From positions 1 through 58,470 of the forward strand of contig CAJQQM010000007.1 in assembly GCA_905480485.1 (NCBI GenBank): a DNA stretch of 58,470 nt. The letters are read 5' to 3'. Shown one piece after another: positions 1-9,500 of this stretch. The position numbers and the translations under genes are program-made. How positions within the stretch are numbered: the first letter of the stretch is position 1; each line of letters begins with the position of its first letter. The notes under the pieces were generated by a model. It was not told where the DNA came from and made no database searches. It saw only the letters and a program-made list of their open reading frames with translations. The DNA comes from an uncultured Aureispira sp. (lineage in GTDB: Bacteria > Bacteroidota > Bacteroidia > Chitinophagales > Saprospiraceae).

Positions 1-960
1 GTTGAAGTAAAGGGGTTGAGTAAGAGTTATGGCGAGCTTAAGGTATTAACAGATGTAAACCTACAAATCATTCGAGGCGAACGTTTAGCCTTTGTTGGTA
101 AAAATGGCGAAGGAAAATCTACCTTATCCAAGATAATATTAGGCCACATTGAAGCAACAGGAACTGCTCAATTAGGCTACAACGTTGAAGTAGGTTATTA
201 TGCTCAGAATCAGGCAGAAACACTCGATCCAAAACTAACTGTTTTGGAGACAATCGAACAAGTTTCACCAGAAAACATGCGCACCAGATTGCGTTCTATA
301 CTTGGTTCTTTTTTATTTTCGGGCGAAGACGTCGATAAAAAAGTATTTGTTTTGTCGGGTGGCGAACGCGCACGCTTGGCTATGGCTTGTATGATGCTAC
401 GCCCTATAAATTTATTGGTTTTGGATGAGCCAACCAATCACCTTGATATCCGTTCAAAGGAAGTCCTCAAAGAGGCTATTATGCGCTACGATGGCACCCT
501 GATTATTGTATCACACGACCGTGATTTTTTAGAAGGTTTGACCGATAAAGTAATTGAGTTTAACCAACAAAAACTCAAGACCTACCTTGGTGATGTTAAA
601 TACTTTTTAGACAAACGTGCTTTGGATACGTTTAGAGAGGTTAGTTTAGGCAAAAAAGGCAAGAATGAGCTAGAAGATAAAGAAACCAAAACTGCCAAAG
701 TAAAACCTGTTTACAGTCCCAAAGAACTACAACAAAAAACGAGGCAATTACGCAAAGATATTCAGAATGCTGAACGCAAAATTAATCGTCTGGAAGACTC
801 TTTGAAAGAATACGAAGATACCATTGCTGATAGTTCTCAATATGGCAGCCAAGAATACGATACAGCCCTGCTCAAACATGGAGAAATTAAACAAAAATTG
901 GCCGTACAAATGGACAAATGGGAAAAAGCAGAAGAAGCCTTAGAAGCATTAAACGACTGA
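1..960 (+). CDS. ABC-F family ATPase, C-terminal part (5' end outside window)
   Basis: This is the second ATPase half of a translation-associated ABC-F protein, a soluble ATPase family that acts on ribosomes and not in membrane transport. The reading frame is open from base 1: the residues before the first possible start (TTG at 16) read VEVKGLSKSYG, a normal beginning of an ABC domain, so the gene is truncated by the window and TTG is not its start. Visible are Walker A (GKNGEGKST), the signature LSGGERARLA, Walker B LLVLDEPTNHLD with the ABC-F-type DEPTNHLD, and the H-loop IVSHDRDF. About 110 residues of charged helical tail follow, fitting the coiled-coil C-terminal domain of Uup/YdiF-like members. 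Its last 12 bases overlap the convergent SRPBCC gene. The exact subfamily cannot be decided without the N-terminal half. Confidence 0.93.
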   Translation, partial: VEVKGLSKSYGELKVLTDVNLQIIRGERLAFVGKNGEGKSTLSKIILGHIEATGTAQLGYNVEVGYYAQNQAETLDPKLTVLETIEQVSPENMRTRLRSILGSFLFSGEDVDKKVFVLSGGERARLAMACMMLRPINLLVLDEPTNHLDIRSKEVLKEAIMRYDGTLIIVSHDRDFLEGLTDKVIEFNQQKLKTYLGDVKYFLDKRALDTFREVSLGKKGKNELEDKETKTAKVKPVYSPKELQQKTRQLRKDIQNAERKINRLEDSLKEYEDTIADSSQYGSQEYDTALLKHGEIKQKLAVQMDKWEKAEEALEALND

Positions 961-1422
961 TGTTTGAACCGGCCATTTTTTTTGGATAAACGCTGCGCGA
1001 AAGCTGAAAATTTGTTCGAGTTGCTTACGTACGAATAGTCGGTGTGCAATGTCTCCAAGAAACCCAAGTGGCAAGCGATAATGGACAATATCCTCTATCG
1101 AAGTCCCGGTTGGAGTAGACTTAAAAAAATGTTGATGATGCCAGAATGCATAAGGCCCAAAGCGTTGTTCATCTATAAAATAAGCCTGATGTTCTACTTG
1201 CGTTATTTCTGTCATCCAATAAAGCGGGATCCGCAATAAGGGCTTAACTGTATATTCAATAATTTGTCCTGGATATACCTTAGGAGTAGCCTCTGAAAGC
1301 ACTTTAAAGTCCATATGTGCAGGAGTTATGTGTTTCAGATTACTTGGGTTCGAAAAAAAATCCCATGTTTCCTCTAAACTAACTGGAATAATTTGTTTGT
1401 TGTGCAAACGATGCGTAGCCAT
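949..1422 (-). CDS. SRPBCC (START-like) family protein
   Basis: A 157-aa cytoplasmic protein of the SRPBCC/Bet v1-like ligand-binding fold, close in look to the cell-division-inhibitor or YndB-like group. The N-terminus has the typical pattern of this fold (PVSLEETWDFFSNPSNLKHITP), followed by beta-rich sequence around a Y/F-rich middle (FGPYAFWHHQHFF) and a C-terminal long helix (RKQLEQIFSFRAAFIQKKWP). No signal peptide or membrane segment. The ligand cannot be predicted. The stop lies inside the 3' end of the convergent ABC-F gene (12-bp overlap). It lies downstream of the ribBA terminator, so it probably has its own promoter. Confidence 0.8.
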   Translation of the reverse strand: MATHRLHNKQIIPVSLEETWDFFSNPSNLKHITPAHMDFKVLSEATPKVYPGQIIEYTVKPLLRIPLYWMTEITQVEHQAYFIDEQRFGPYAFWHHQHFFKSTPTGTSIEDIVHYRLPLGFLGDIAHRLFVRKQLEQIFSFRAAFIQKKWPVQTSVV

Positions 1423-1475
1423 ATTAAGATTGATTTAAATGTACCTATATAACAAAGCTACCTGAATATGGTTCA

Positions 1476-1508
1476 AAAAAAAGACTGCTCAAAAGCAGTC
1501 TTTTTTTT
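1476..1508 (-). terminator. Rho-independent terminator of the ribBA transcript
   Basis: On the minus strand a 9-bp stem AAGACTGCT/AGCAGTCTT with a 4-base loop is flanked by A and T runs, ending in eight T residues. It starts right at the ribBA stop codon. The A/T flanks make it look bidirectional, but no plus-strand gene ends here. Confidence 0.85.
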
Positions 1509-2757
1509 ATTTTAAACCTGATTGAAATAGGTTATGTCCTAATTTATCTCGTTTGGTTTTCAAGTAATTTTCGTTGTGTGGGTTCGCTTCAATTTCTAGG
1601 GGTACATTATCCACTATTTCTAGTCCATAACCTATTAAGCCAATGCGTTTCTTAGGGTTATTAGTCATTAATTTCAATTTACTAACCTCTAATTTACGTA
1701 AAACCTGTGCCCCAATACCATAGTCTCTCTGATCGGCCTTAAACCCAAGCTTATGATTGGCTTCCACTGTATCTAATCCTTCTTCTTGCAATTTGTAAGC
1801 TTTCAATTTGTTCATCAAACCAATCCCTCTTCCCTCTTGTTGAATATACAATACAACCCCTTTACCTTCCTCGTTTACCTGACGCATTGCTGCGTGTAGT
1901 TGAGGACCGCAATCACAACGTAGCGAACCGAGAATGTCTCCTGTTACACAAGAAGAATGTACGCGTACTAGTACGGGTTCGTCTTGTTTCCAGCTGCCTT
2001 TAGTGAGGGCAAAAAGACTTTTTCCAGATGTTTTATCTTCAAAAGCAATCATTTTAAAGGTACCATATTCGGTAGGCATATCCACCCTTATAACTTCTTC
2101 GATAAGTGTTTCTTTGTGCAGACGATATTTGATCAAATCCTCAATCGAAATAATTTTAAGTTGATGCTTATCAGCAATTTCGAATAAATCAGGTAGACGA
2201 GCCATCGATCCATCCTCATTTAAAATTTCTACAAGAACTCCGGCGGGTTTTAGACCAGCCAAACGCGCCAAATCAACTGCAGCCTCAGTATGTCCTGCTC
2301 TTCTCAAAACCCCACCATCCTTGGCGATCAACGGAAAAATATGACCTGGCCTTGCATAGTCACTTGACTTTGCGGTAGGGTCCGTTAATTTTTGAATACC
2401 CGTTGCACGGTCATAAGCCGAAATGCCTGTGGAACATCCATAACCCAACAGGTCAATGGAAATCGTAAAGGCTGTCTCGTGTACTGCCGTATTTTGTTGC
2501 TGCATCGGACGGAGTTCGAGTTCGTCGCAACGTTGCGCAGTGAGTGGCGTACAGATTAAACCACGACCATGTGTCGCCATAAAGTTAACTTGTGTAGGCG
2601 TAATAAGCTCGGCCGCACAAATAAAATCACCTTCATTTTCTCTATCCTCATCATCTACTACAATAATGATTTTGCCCGCTTTTATATCCTCAAGAGCTGA
2701 TTCTATCGTATCAAGTTTGCGACTAGATGTCTCTTTTTGTGGGTTGCCAGATTCCAT
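1507..2757 (-). CDS. ribBA: Bifunctional 3,4-DHBP synthase / GTP cyclohydrolase II
   Basis: Makes both starting compounds of riboflavin synthesis: the N-terminal RibB domain (about 1-210) turns ribulose 5-phosphate into 3,4-dihydroxy-2-butanone 4-phosphate, and the C-terminal RibA domain (about 215-410) opens GTP. RibB motifs present: [11 protein letters not shown] (35-45), HGRG (63-66), [15 protein letters not shown] (125-139), RRAGHTEA (152-159). The RibA zinc cysteines are C270, C281 and C283, followed by QQEGRGIGL (306-314). 416 aa is normal for the fused enzyme. The ATG at 2757 is preceded by a strong AAAGGAG six bases away, rare in this window, which fixes the start although it lies 35 bp inside the upstream glycosyltransferase gene. 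No FMN riboswitch is possible in such an overlap, and none was seen. No other rib gene is present in the window. Confidence 0.97.
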   Translation of the reverse strand: MESGNPQKETSSRKLDTIESALEDIKAGKIIIVVDDEDRENEGDFICAAELITPTQVNFMATHGRGLICTPLTAQRCDELELRPMQQQNTAVHETAFTISIDLLGYGCSTGISAYDRATGIQKLTDPTAKSSDYARPGHIFPLIAKDGGVLRRAGHTEAAVDLARLAGLKPAGVLVEILNEDGSMARLPDLFEIADKHQLKIISIEDLIKYRLHKETLIEEVIRVDMPTEYGTFKMIAFEDKTSGKSLFALTKGSWKQDEPVLVRVHSSCVTGDILGSLRCDCGPQLHAAMRQVNEEGKGVVLYIQQEGRGIGLMNKLKAYKLQEEGLDTVEANHKLGFKADQRDYGIGAQVLRKLEVSKLKLMTNNPKKRIGLIGYGLEIVDNVPLEIEANPHNENYLKTKRDKLGHNLFQSGLK

Positions 2758-3961
2758 TTTGAACTCCTTTTAAGTATTTGAAAAATCCATTAAACAAAGC
2801 TAAATTCATAGCATTGAAATAGGTTATGTATCTAAGTAAAACAACATTTAAATTTAATTGTTGGAAAAACCAGTCTAAAAGTGGAATTCCAAACAACGCA
2901 AAGGTTTGGAGTAGCCCCAATACCTGATAAAAGGTATTATCGTAAACAAGGGCTAGCAGCAAGGTGCAAAGGTACGATATTAATATAAAAAAAGGACCAT
3001 ACCACCTCAAAACTTTGTGCGACAAAAAAGCGAAAGACAAACTACTGTTAGGCGGCCAAAGCAAATGTTTGAACATGGCTAAATTGGCAAAATTGCCGGC
3101 AGAAATTCTAGTTTTTCTTCTAAACTCTTCCTGTATTTCTTGTGGTGAAGATTCATAACAGAGTGCTTCTAATTCATTAATAGCTAGCCCTCCTTTTTCG
3201 AATACTTTCATTGCTATATAAAAGTCATCGACCAAAAAACCAGGTGGAACAGCTTCAAACATAGCGGCACGCAAGGCATAACAACCGCCTAAGGGGCCCA
3301 TTGTTCGCCCCCAAGCGATACCCTCCATGTGCTTAATAAATACCTCCCGAGAAATATAAGATGTTTCTGATTGGGCAATTCCTATCGCATCAGTGTGTTT
3401 TTGGTGAGGATTCTGAATATTTGAATCAACTAAGCCAATAGCTTTATTTTTGAAATGTTTGACCAATTCAAAAATTGTATTTGGAGCAAGCATTACATTG
3501 GCATCCGAAATAATCAAGATAGGTTCTTCTCCTTTAGAACTGCTATTTTCTGTTGCAGAACGCACCAGGCGATTAATAACACCGGGTTTGCCACTGCGCG
3601 TTTGATAAGGAAAAAAGTGCATCCAAGCATGTTCGGCTATAAAAGCTTCTACAAGTGTGTTAGTTTGGTCCTCAGAGCAATCAGAACCAATATAAACAGA
3701 TAATTTATCCCTAGGATAATCACTTGCTAGCAGGCTGTTTAGTTTTTGTACAATGACTTTTTCTTCGTTGTATAAGGACATCAAAAAAACGACAGAGGGC
3801 AAGGTTTCTTGCTTGTTGTAGACCAAAGAATTATTAGGCTTATTTTTAGTTAGCCACTTTAGTAGAAGCGGATAAAACAAATAAGAATGCAGTAAACAAA
3901 GTACTGAAGTCCATAAAAAAAAGCCAATTACAATCATATTGGATATATCAAAAACAAACAA
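2723..3961 (-). CDS. Membrane-bound family 2 glycosyltransferase
   Basis: A processive-type GT2 enzyme of 412 aa that probably moves a sugar from a nucleotide donor at the inner face of the membrane. One N-terminal membrane helix (about 8-35) is followed by a GT-A domain: [12 protein letters not shown] (56-67), the SDCSEDQT loop (93-100), a metal-binding DAN (153-155, in place of DXD), the acceptor-side [12 protein letters not shown] and a basic [10 protein letters not shown] segment where processive enzymes have QxxRW. Two or three more helices end the protein. This resembles cellulose/poly-GlcNAc synthase-like enzymes, but the product is unknown. It is 34 bases downstream of adk and its 3' end overlaps ribBA by 35 bp, so the genes are probably co-transcribed. 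Confidence 0.88.
   Translation of the reverse strand: MFVFDISNMIVIGFFLWTSVLCLLHSYLFYPLLLKWLTKNKPNNSLVYNKQETLPSVVFLMSLYNEEKVIVQKLNSLLASDYPRDKLSVYIGSDCSEDQTNTLVEAFIAEHAWMHFFPYQTRSGKPGVINRLVRSATENSSSKGEEPILIISDANVMLAPNTIFELVKHFKNKAIGLVDSNIQNPHQKHTDAIGIAQSETSYISREVFIKHMEGIAWGRTMGPLGGCYALRAAMFEAVPPGFLVDDFYIAMKVFEKGGLAINELEALCYESSPQEIQEEFRRKTRISAGNFANLAMFKHLLWPPNSSLSFAFLSHKVLRWYGPFFILISYLCTLLLALVYDNTFYQVLGLLQTFALFGIPLLDWFFQQLNLNVVLLRYITYFNAMNLALFNGFFKYLKGVQNGIWQPTKRDI
2764..2770 (-). promoter_or_regulatory. Strong ribosome binding site of ribBA
   Basis: AAAGGAG on the minus strand, six bases before the ribBA ATG and inside the coding sequence of the upstream glycosyltransferase gene. It supports the overlapping start and suggests that ribBA is translated independently of, or coupled to, the gene before it. 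Confidence 0.7.
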
Positions 3962-3995
3962 AAAATAGGGCTTATGTTTGCATAAAAGCGACAGA

Positions 3996-4574
3996 TTAGA
4001 CGGCTACTGTATCGAGTACAGTGCAAATACGTTGAAAGATTTCCTCTATACTACCTAGTCCATCAATTCGCTTAGTTTTGGAAGCCAAATCATAGTGGTC
4101 AGCTACAGGGGCTGTTTGTGATTTATAAACGTCGATACGGTTTTGAACAATCGCAGGGTCTTGGTCATCTTTTCTGCCTTCTATTTTACCTCTACCTGTA
4201 ATACGACTGATAATTTCCTGATCGGGTACGATTAATTCTACGAGCAATGAAACTTCCGTTCCCTCTTCCTTCAAAAAGCGATCTAATGAACTTGCTTGGT
4301 TGACATTTCTTGGAAAACCATCAAGAATGTAGCCAACGGCGTCAGGCGTCTTATCCATTTCTGCTTTTAGTAGTCGAAAGGTAATTGAGTCGGGTGCTAA
4401 GGCCCCTTTGTCTATGTAGGACTGTACCTCTTGCCAAATAGGACTATTTAGTTTTTTTTCACGACGGAATAAATCGCCGGTAGAAATATGAACTAAGTTG
4501 TATCGCTTGACCAATTTGGCTGCTTGTGTTCCTTTGCCACTGCCCGGAGGGCCGAATAATACTAAATTTAACAT
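3996..4574 (-). CDS. adk: Adenylate kinase
   Basis: Interconverts ATP + AMP and 2 ADP. The P-loop GPPGSGKGT is at residues 8-16, the AMP-site STGDLFR and GFPRN motifs are present, and the LID is the short form without zinc cysteines (GRGKIEGRKDD). I start it at the ATG at 4574, giving 192 aa, because family proteins begin MLNLVLFGPPG. An in-frame ATG at 4649 would add 25 residues encoded partly by a tandem repeat and unlike any adenylate kinase. It sits between an alpha/beta hydrolase and a glycosyltransferase gene in a leftward group. Confidence 0.96.
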   Translation of the reverse strand: MLNLVLFGPPGSGKGTQAAKLVKRYNLVHISTGDLFRREKKLNSPIWQEVQSYIDKGALAPDSITFRLLKAEMDKTPDAVGYILDGFPRNVNQASSLDRFLKEEGTEVSLLVELIVPDQEIISRITGRGKIEGRKDDQDPAIVQNRIDVYKSQTAPVADHYDLASKTKRIDGLGSIEEIFQRICTVLDTVAV

Positions 4575-4581
4575 AACGGTA

Positions 4582-4605
4582 GGTTGATTGATTGGTTGAT
4601 TGATT
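4582..4605. repeat. Perfect 12-bp tandem repeat in the adk leader
   Basis: GGTTGATTGATT occurs twice head to tail, ending 7 bases before the adk start codon. It is itself made of TTGA units, so copy number could change by slippage and alter the leader length. Confidence 0.85.
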
Positions 4606-4645
4606 TTAATTTTTGAATGCCAAATATACGCTTTTTTTGGCAAAA

Positions 4646-5305
4646 TCAATCCAAAACTTCTCTATTTATAATACTAGCAATTTCTTGTGCTCGATCAACG
4701 ACCATATTATGCGTACCTCCTTTTATTACATGTGTGGCAAAAAGGTTAGATTTGCCAAATATATGATCCTTACTGCCATTAATATGTATATAATTCTGAG
4801 GCATTTTAACATTGTCCCATTCTACAATTGCTCGGCGACCCCATGCAAAATGCCGGGCACTTTTAGCCTGAAGCATTTGTTTGAGCTGTTTGGCTGATTC
4901 TTGGGTACAAATCCCCAATAATCGAGCAAAAAAGGGCACTGTAGTCCGTATAAATATGGCTGGAACCCACCTGTAAATGGGTAGAATTCTGGCTAATTTG
5001 AATAAAAAAGGACATTCAGAACGATGCTTAAAAGTAGAAACTAAAACCAGTTTTTGATACGGAATCAAAAAAGACAACTCTGTCGCCACAGTTCCTCCTA
5101 AAGACATCCCTATCAAGACAGGATTCGTTGTGCCTTCAGGAAGTTTAGCGACCACTTGTTGAGCATATTCTTTGATAGAACACTGAACATTTTCAGGGTC
5201 ATGATATTCGATGCAGCGCACATCATTACTATTCAACAAAGGAATTAATTGCTCGAAAATCCTTCTATCGGTTCCCAATCCGGGTATTAGGAGTATTGGT
5301 TTCAT
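4646..5305 (-). CDS. Alpha/beta hydrolase
   Basis: A 219-aa cytoplasmic serine hydrolase of the alpha/beta fold. The catalytic triad is visible: nucleophile S68 in GMSLGG, acid D180 in GSKDH, and H199 in GGTHNM. The oxyanion segment is IPGLGTD near the N-terminus. A cap-like helical region (about 95-150) is rich in aromatic and basic residues. The substrate is unknown. It is the first gene of a leftward group with adk, a glycosyltransferase and ribBA; a possible Bacteroidota -7 box lies 31 bases upstream. Confidence 0.88.
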   Translation of the reverse strand: MKPILLIPGLGTDRRIFEQLIPLLNSNDVRCIEYHDPENVQCSIKEYAQQVVAKLPEGTTNPVLIGMSLGGTVATELSFLIPYQKLVLVSTFKHRSECPFLFKLARILPIYRWVPAIFIRTTVPFFARLLGICTQESAKQLKQMLQAKSARHFAWGRRAIVEWDNVKMPQNYIHINGSKDHIFGKSNLFATHVIKGGTHNMVVDRAQEIASIINREVLD

Positions 5306-5335
5306 AAATATTTTTTATAGTCCCAAAAAATGGAA

Positions 5336-5343
5336 CAAAGATA
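5336..5343 (-). promoter_or_regulatory. Possible Bacteroidota -7 box (TATCTTTG) upstream of the hydrolase
   Basis: TATCTTTG on the minus strand matches the TAnnTTTG consensus, 31 bases before the hydrolase start. No good TTTG -33 box is seen at the usual distance, so support is partial. Confidence 0.3.
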
Positions 5344-5359
5344 AATTATTTTAGAGCTA

Positions 5360-6232
5360 CTAGGCCTTAGATTTACTGCTTAACCACCACAAAAGCAAGG
5401 GTAAACTTCCGTGAATTAGACGGTAAGAAGTTTCGTAGGCATGCTGATGCAGTGATAGCCAAGCAGTGTCCCAATAAAAATTTCCGACAATTCTAGCCAA
5501 GGCAGTCGCGAAGCCCCAAACAATACAATATATTAAGGAGTAGCGAATCGTTCGATTAAAAAACAAGCCTATTGCTGCTAAGAAATCCAAACAGCCCATT
5601 ACCCACAAGAAATACAATGCTGCTTCGTCTGATTCAAAACCTAGAATACGCATACACCATTGCAACCACGTGCCAGGCACAGGATAATAAGCAATTGCAT
5701 ACAAACCATGACACACAAAAGTTGTTGCAATTATGCCCCTTATCACCAAGCGGAAACTAGGGGTATTGCTAGCCCCGCTAAGCATATGTATCAACAAAAG
5801 AGGGGCAGATATTTGTGCGGCATATTCAAACAATTGGCCCGTGGCATAAAATTTATCTTTAAAATACAAAAGTGCCAACAGGAACAAACTCAATGCCCCT
5901 AATCGAAGACAAAAACCAAGCCACCGATAGCCTTGACGAATGTATGCGGTAAGAACGGCACAAAATGCCCAAAAACAGCCAAGACTAAACCCTAAGCTGT
6001 TAATCAAACGATCAATATTGAGCGATTGGTTCGTGACATATTGTTGCCAAGTATCCTGTGTCAGCCAAAGAACAAACGTTTGCATCAACTGTTGGTCCCA
6101 AAAAAAAGTCCGCAAGGGTAAATCCCAAAAAACACCCTGCCATGCACGTCCTAAGAATAACAAAAGAACAGACCCACGCAACAATCGAATTTCAGCATCT
6201 TTAAAGGGCTTTTCAAAAGAGGATATCATCAT
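5360..6232 (-). CDS. Multi-pass membrane protein of unknown function
   Basis: I do not recognise the family. The protein has about seven hydrophobic segments with Trp- and aromatic-rich loops (for example FWDLPLRTFFWDQQLM and YYPVPGTWLQW) and ends in a short charged tail SSKSKA. The layout is somewhat like DoxX-type small membrane proteins but longer. I start it at the first of two adjacent ATGs (6232), giving about 290 aa. The open frame reaches 6313, but the added 27 residues are AT-rich-coded and have no membrane or signal character. No clear ribosome binding site is seen. Its stop lies 54 bases before the hydrolase gene. Confidence 0.7.
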   Translation of the reverse strand: MMISSFEKPFKDAEIRLLRGSVLLLFLGRAWQGVFWDLPLRTFFWDQQLMQTFVLWLTQDTWQQYVTNQSLNIDRLINSLGFSLGCFWAFCAVLTAYIRQGYRWLGFCLRLGALSLFLLALLYFKDKFYATGQLFEYAAQISAPLLLIHMLSGASNTPSFRLVIRGIIATTFVCHGLYAIAYYPVPGTWLQWCMRILGFESDEAALYFLWVMGCLDFLAAIGLFFNRTIRYSLIYCIVWGFATALARIVGNFYWDTAWLSLHQHAYETSYRLIHGSLPLLLWWLSSKSKA

Positions 6233-6425
6233 ACAAAAACATAATTTTGGTTGTAAATATAAGTTCTGCAAACTATTATTTAGCTTTTTTACACTAAAAA
6301 ATTTAAGGTGCAAAGAATAAAATTTTTAGCTATGTCAAGAATTAATAAAACTTCATATAGCAGCATCGAACAGGTATTAATGCAGCCTAATATTTGAAGG
6401 AATTTACCGCCCAAATAAAGAAACA

Positions 6426-6475
6426 AAAACAACTTTTGGCCAAGCAAAAGAAAATAAATAAGGCCAAGTTGTTTT
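6426..6475 (+). promoter_or_regulatory. Hairpin in the leader of the large T9SS gene, possible attenuator or sRNA end
   Basis: Arms AAAACAACTT(TT)GGCC and GGCCAAGTTGTTTT pair over 14 bp with a two-base bulge and a 20-base A-rich loop, followed by TTTTATC. No plus-strand gene ends before it, since the neighbouring gene runs the other way. It therefore either attenuates the 1402-aa gene starting 58 bases later or ends an unannotated small RNA. Confidence 0.4.
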
Positions 6476-6532
6476 ATCCTATCACATATTTTAGTTAATT
6501 TAAAAATGCTAAATTGATAGAACCCATCATTT

Positions 6533-9500
6533 ATGCAATCCCAAAAAATACCAATAATGAAATCCCTATTTTTGTTAGTCGTCGTGTGGATGCCCTTTTC
6601 TGCACTTTATGCTCAAATTTATGTTCAAGAAAATTTTGATAGTTTAATACCGCCTGCCTGGACAATTATTGATGGCGGCCAATCTACAGGTGATAGCTGG
6701 GTTTCGGGAACTGTTGCGGGCAATAATCTAAATGGAAGTGCTTGTGCCTTGGTCAACAGTGATGCGAATGGCAACGGGACACACCTTATCGAGACCCTAA
6801 TTAGTCCTGTGTTTGATGCGAGTGCGGCAAGCAGCTTATTTCTTGATTTTGAACAATATTATCGGTTTTCTTTTGTTGATTCAGCGTTGGTAGAAGTCTA
6901 TGATGGGAGTCAATGGCAAATCTTGCTAAGTCAAACAGCTAATTCTGTAGGCGCCTTTAACAATCCTGACCAACAACACATTGACATAAGTGCTTACAAA
7001 AATGCACAAATGCAAATTCGTTTTCGGTACAATGACAACAATAGTTGGGCGCGCTATTGGCTTATAGACAACGTTCAGGTTTATAATTCAAATTGTGTGG
7101 CTCCGATTAATTTTACCGCTACTGACCTTAGTCCTTCTACCATTCAACTCGATTGGACATCAAATGGCACCACTACTAATTGGCTCATCGAATGGGGACC
7201 TCAAGGATTTAGCCTAGGCAATGGTAATGATACGGTGGTCGGGACGGCCCCTTTTGTTTTGGATAGCTTGAATCCCGCCACCGATTATTCTTTTTATATT
7301 CGTTCGCTATGTCTATCGGGGGATAGTAGTACCTGGATAGGGCCACTACTGTTTAGTACTGCTTGCACGGCCATCAATTTACCCTTTTTGGAAAATGTTG
7401 AATTGCATATGCCCAATCAAAACCTTGACACTTCTTTGTGTTGGCAACAAATAAGCAGCGGAAATTACGACTGGAATATCGACGGCAGTGGTTCGACACC
7501 ATCGAGTGGCACAGGACCAAGTGTTGCCTATAGTGGTAATAACTATTTTTATGTTGAAGCAAGTGGAGGCAATCCTGGAGACCAAACCCTGCTTATTAGT
7601 CCTTACATAGACTTAAATAACAGCCTAAATCCTGCTTTAGAATTTTATTATCATATGTATGGTGTCAAAATGGGTGATTTATTTGTTGATGTGCTATCGA
7701 ACCAACAATGGATAAACGTTGATAGCATAAATGGACAACAACAAAATTCTTCTTTGGATGCGTGGCATAAAAAACAAATTAACCTTAGTGCTTTTAGTGG
7801 ATTTACAAAAATAAGGTTCAGGGCCCAATCTAAGGGTGTATTCCAGGGTGATATAGCCCTAGACGATATTCAATTTATTGAGCTTAATTGTTATGAACCA
7901 CAAAATGTAACCTTAACCAACCTAACCGATACATCCGCTCAAATCAACTGGACGGAAATAGGGACTGCATTACAATGGGAACTATCTTGGGGGCCCTCCG
8001 GATTTGCTCCAGGTAGTGCTTGGGATACAATTCTTAACAATTCTATTGGGATTCTAAGTAACCTTCAATCGGACAACGACTATGAGTTTTATGTACGGTC
8101 ATTTTGCAACAATACAGACTCTAGCAACTGGGTCGGTCCTTTCGAGTTCAGAACCAAATGTAGTGCTTTTTTTGCTCCCTGGTTTGAAAATATTGAATCG
8201 CACAATCAAACTATTGCTTTTATAAATTCAAATTGTTGGACCACCCAAAATAATTCCTCTACTACTTTAGCTTACAATTGGAATATAGACGGAGGCGGTT
8301 CTACCCCAACGAACAACACCGGCCCTTTGGTGCCTTACAGTGGTTCTAATTACTTTTACACCGAAGCTTCTAATGGTCAGATAGCAGATGAAACCTATTT
8401 ATATTTTCCAATGATTGATATTTCTGGGCTAAGCGACCCTGCTTTTCAGTTTTATTTCCACATGTACGGTAGTCAAATTGGGCAGCTCTACCTCGAACAA
8501 AAAGACAGTACGCAATGGTTGATTATCGATAGCTTAATTGGGCAGCAACAAACTGTTCAAATTGACAAGTGGCGCAAGCGACAGGGGCCAATACCTAATG
8601 ACCAATCCCAAATAGAACTTCGATTCCGTGCAGTTTCTGCCGGAACAGCACTGGGAGATATCGCCATAGATGATATATCCATCGATAACATTTCCTGCTT
8701 TGACCCTAGCCCCCCTGAACTCATTTATAGCAATCATCAATCGCTCCAATTTTACTGGGACGACCAAAATCAATCAGCCCTTTGGCAGATAGAATACGGG
8801 CCTCAAGGTTTTTTTGTAGGCACTGGCAACGATACCCTAACATCACTAAACACCCTGAACTTGGACAGCCTTGCAGCCGATCGATTTTACGATATATACC
8901 TGCGGTCGGTTTGTGATAGTGTTCATCAAAGTACTTGGATAGGTCCTTTTAGTTTTAAAACAAGATGTAGCCCTCAAATGGCTCCTTGGATAGACAGCAT
9001 TGAACTGCACAACAGCAGTCAAAATTTTGATTTTTCTTCCTGTTGGAAAGCGACCAACGAAGCCGAATATTATTGGAATGTAATAGATAGTGGCAGTACG
9101 CCCACCCCAAATACAGGCCCTGCTCAAGCATCTAGTGGTCAGCGTTATTTTTATATAGAATCCTCCAACAGTCAAGCCGGGCAAACCGCCTACTTGTATT
9201 GGCCTTTAATTAATTTAGACAGTCTATTTCAGCCAACCGTGCAGTACCAGTATTTTTTGTATGGTTCCGATATTGGGCAATTATACCTAGAATATTACGA
9301 ACAAGGCAATTGGATTATTTTAGATAGTATTAGCGGCTCTCAACAAGGGTCTGACCTAGACAGTTGGCTTCAAAAAACAATTTATTTAGACAGCGTGCCG
9401 CAATTGTTCGAACTTAGATTTAGAGCTGTTTCGGTAGGCGGCGACTTGGGTGATATAGCCCTTGACCAATTGAGTATAGAAGAGGCCCCTCCTGCCGACA

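Noticed and set aside
1-960. ABC-F partial gene as a possible start of a mobile or resistance island
   Set aside because: It is a normal housekeeping-type ABC-F C-terminus with the same base usage as its neighbours, and nothing mobile lies nearby.
3996-4649. Longer adenylate kinase starting at 4649
   Set aside because: The extra 25 residues include translated tandem repeat and do not occur in the family; the 4574 start gives the normal N-terminus.
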